In this document: positions 5,239-5,659 of the stretch, one piece after another
How positions within the stretch are numbered: position 1 is the first letter of the stretch
How the letters are laid out: every line of letters starts with the position of its first letter
NCBI GenBank assembly: GCA_024641805.1
Contig: JAHECJ010000172.1
Location: forward strand, 1 to 5,659
DNA: 5,659 nucleotides
DNA from: Desulfococcus sp.
GTDB lineage: Bacteria > Desulfobacterota > Desulfobacteria > Desulfobacterales > Desulfosalsimonadaceae
Direction: 5' to 3'
The notes under the pieces: model-generated
What the model saw: only the letters and a program-made list of their open reading frames with translations
Database searches by the model: none
Told to the model about the DNA's origin: nothing
Program-made: the position numbers and the translations under genes

Positions 5239-5659
5239 AAAGGTTTTTCCGCATGAGGATTCCATCCTCACGTGTATCTAAATAATAGTTCGGTATTTGT
5301 CCTTCGATGAGAAATCCGATTTTTTTGTAAAGTCCGATGCCGGCTGTATTGGATTGTCTGACGTCAAGGATCGCAGAAGTAGCGTCCCCGTCTGAAATCT
5401 CTGCCAGGCAATGATTTATAAGTTTAAACGCAAACCCTTTTCGTCTTTGTTCCGGATGGACGGCAATTTTTAATATGTACGCTTCATCATCAATGATGCG
5501 ATAACAAAGGTATGCGACAATTTGATATGTTCCTGAAGAATTTTCAAGTTTTAAAATAAAATTATGCGAATATTTATTTGATAGTTCGTTTAAAAAAGAG
5601 ATTCTGCTCCAGGGATGCGGAAATGATGCTGATTCGATCAATAAAACAGTGTCTATATC
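5237..5659 (-). CDS. rimI: RimI-like ribosomal protein S18-alanine N-acetyltransferase (5' end outside window)
   Basis: A GNAT-family enzyme that transfers acetyl from acetyl-CoA to the N-terminal amine of a protein, classically Ala of ribosomal protein S18, in the cytoplasm. The visible 140 residues run to the right edge without a stop. The upstream codons read DIDTVL before LIESASFPHPWS, which continues the RimI N-terminal pattern. The TTG at 5641 is therefore not the start, and probably only some 10 residues are missing. Visible motifs are ASFPHPWS at 11-18, AYILKIAVHPEQRRKGFA at 60-77 with acetyl-CoA loop R72-xx-G-x-A, and ILDVRQSNTAGIGLYKKIGF at 97-116. Y111 matches the proposed general acid Tyr115 of enteric RimI. 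D99 stands where that enzyme has Glu103. NYYLDTREDGILM near the end fits the family. gap follows 10 bp downstream. Confidence 0.88.
   Translation of the reverse strand, partial: DIDTVLLIESASFPHPWSRISFLNELSNKYSHNFILKLENSSGTYQIVAYLCYRIIDDEAYILKIAVHPEQRRKGFAFKLINHCLAEISDGDATSAILDVRQSNTAGIGLYKKIGFLIEGQIPNYYLDTREDGILMRKNL

Noticed and set aside
5227..5271. Longer gap start adding 15 residues
   Set aside because: The extra residues do not match GAPDH, overlap rimI, and contain the strong ribosome binding site for the ATG at 5226.

Overview
This window looks like chromosomal housekeeping DNA from a Gram-negative, proteobacterium-like organism. The best guess is a Desulfobacterota ('delta-proteobacterial') lineage of moderate to low GC. 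That guess rests on the general style of the proteins, the SecG-tRNA-Leu linkage and a divergent Hsp33. No marker gene in the window settles the taxonomy. There is no sign of phage, transposon, CRISPR or plasmid functions.

The left part (1-1386, + strand) holds three genes in a row, 22 and 43 bp apart. The first is the C-terminal part of a glutamate-cysteine ligase (GCS2) family protein, cut by the window edge. The second is a class I glutaredoxin with a CPYC active site. The third is a small stand-alone PilZ-domain protein. The first two fit together: glutathione (or gamma-glutamylcysteine) synthesis followed by a thiol-dependent oxidoreductase. An AT-rich, apparently non-coding stretch (1387-1730) separates this set from the convergent gene for the redox-activated chaperone Hsp33 (hslO, 1731-2567, - strand). 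The left half therefore has a thiol-redox theme.

The right part (2754-5659, - strand) reads from right to left. It holds rimI (N-terminal acetyltransferase, cut by the window edge), gap (glyceraldehyde-3-phosphate dehydrogenase), a terminator-like hairpin, tpiA (triosephosphate isomerase), secG (SecYEG translocase subunit), a tRNA-Leu(GAG) gene and a strong, two-way intrinsic terminator. Spacing of 10 to 84 bp suggests one transcription unit ending at 2754-2787, with partial termination after gap. The pgk gene that often lies between gap and tpiA is absent.

Nothing here requires a new biological system. The points most worth a second look are the short C-terminus of the GCS2 protein, the hairpin between gap and tpiA, the Glu-to-Asp change in RimI, and the long Pro/Ala/Thr tail of SecG.
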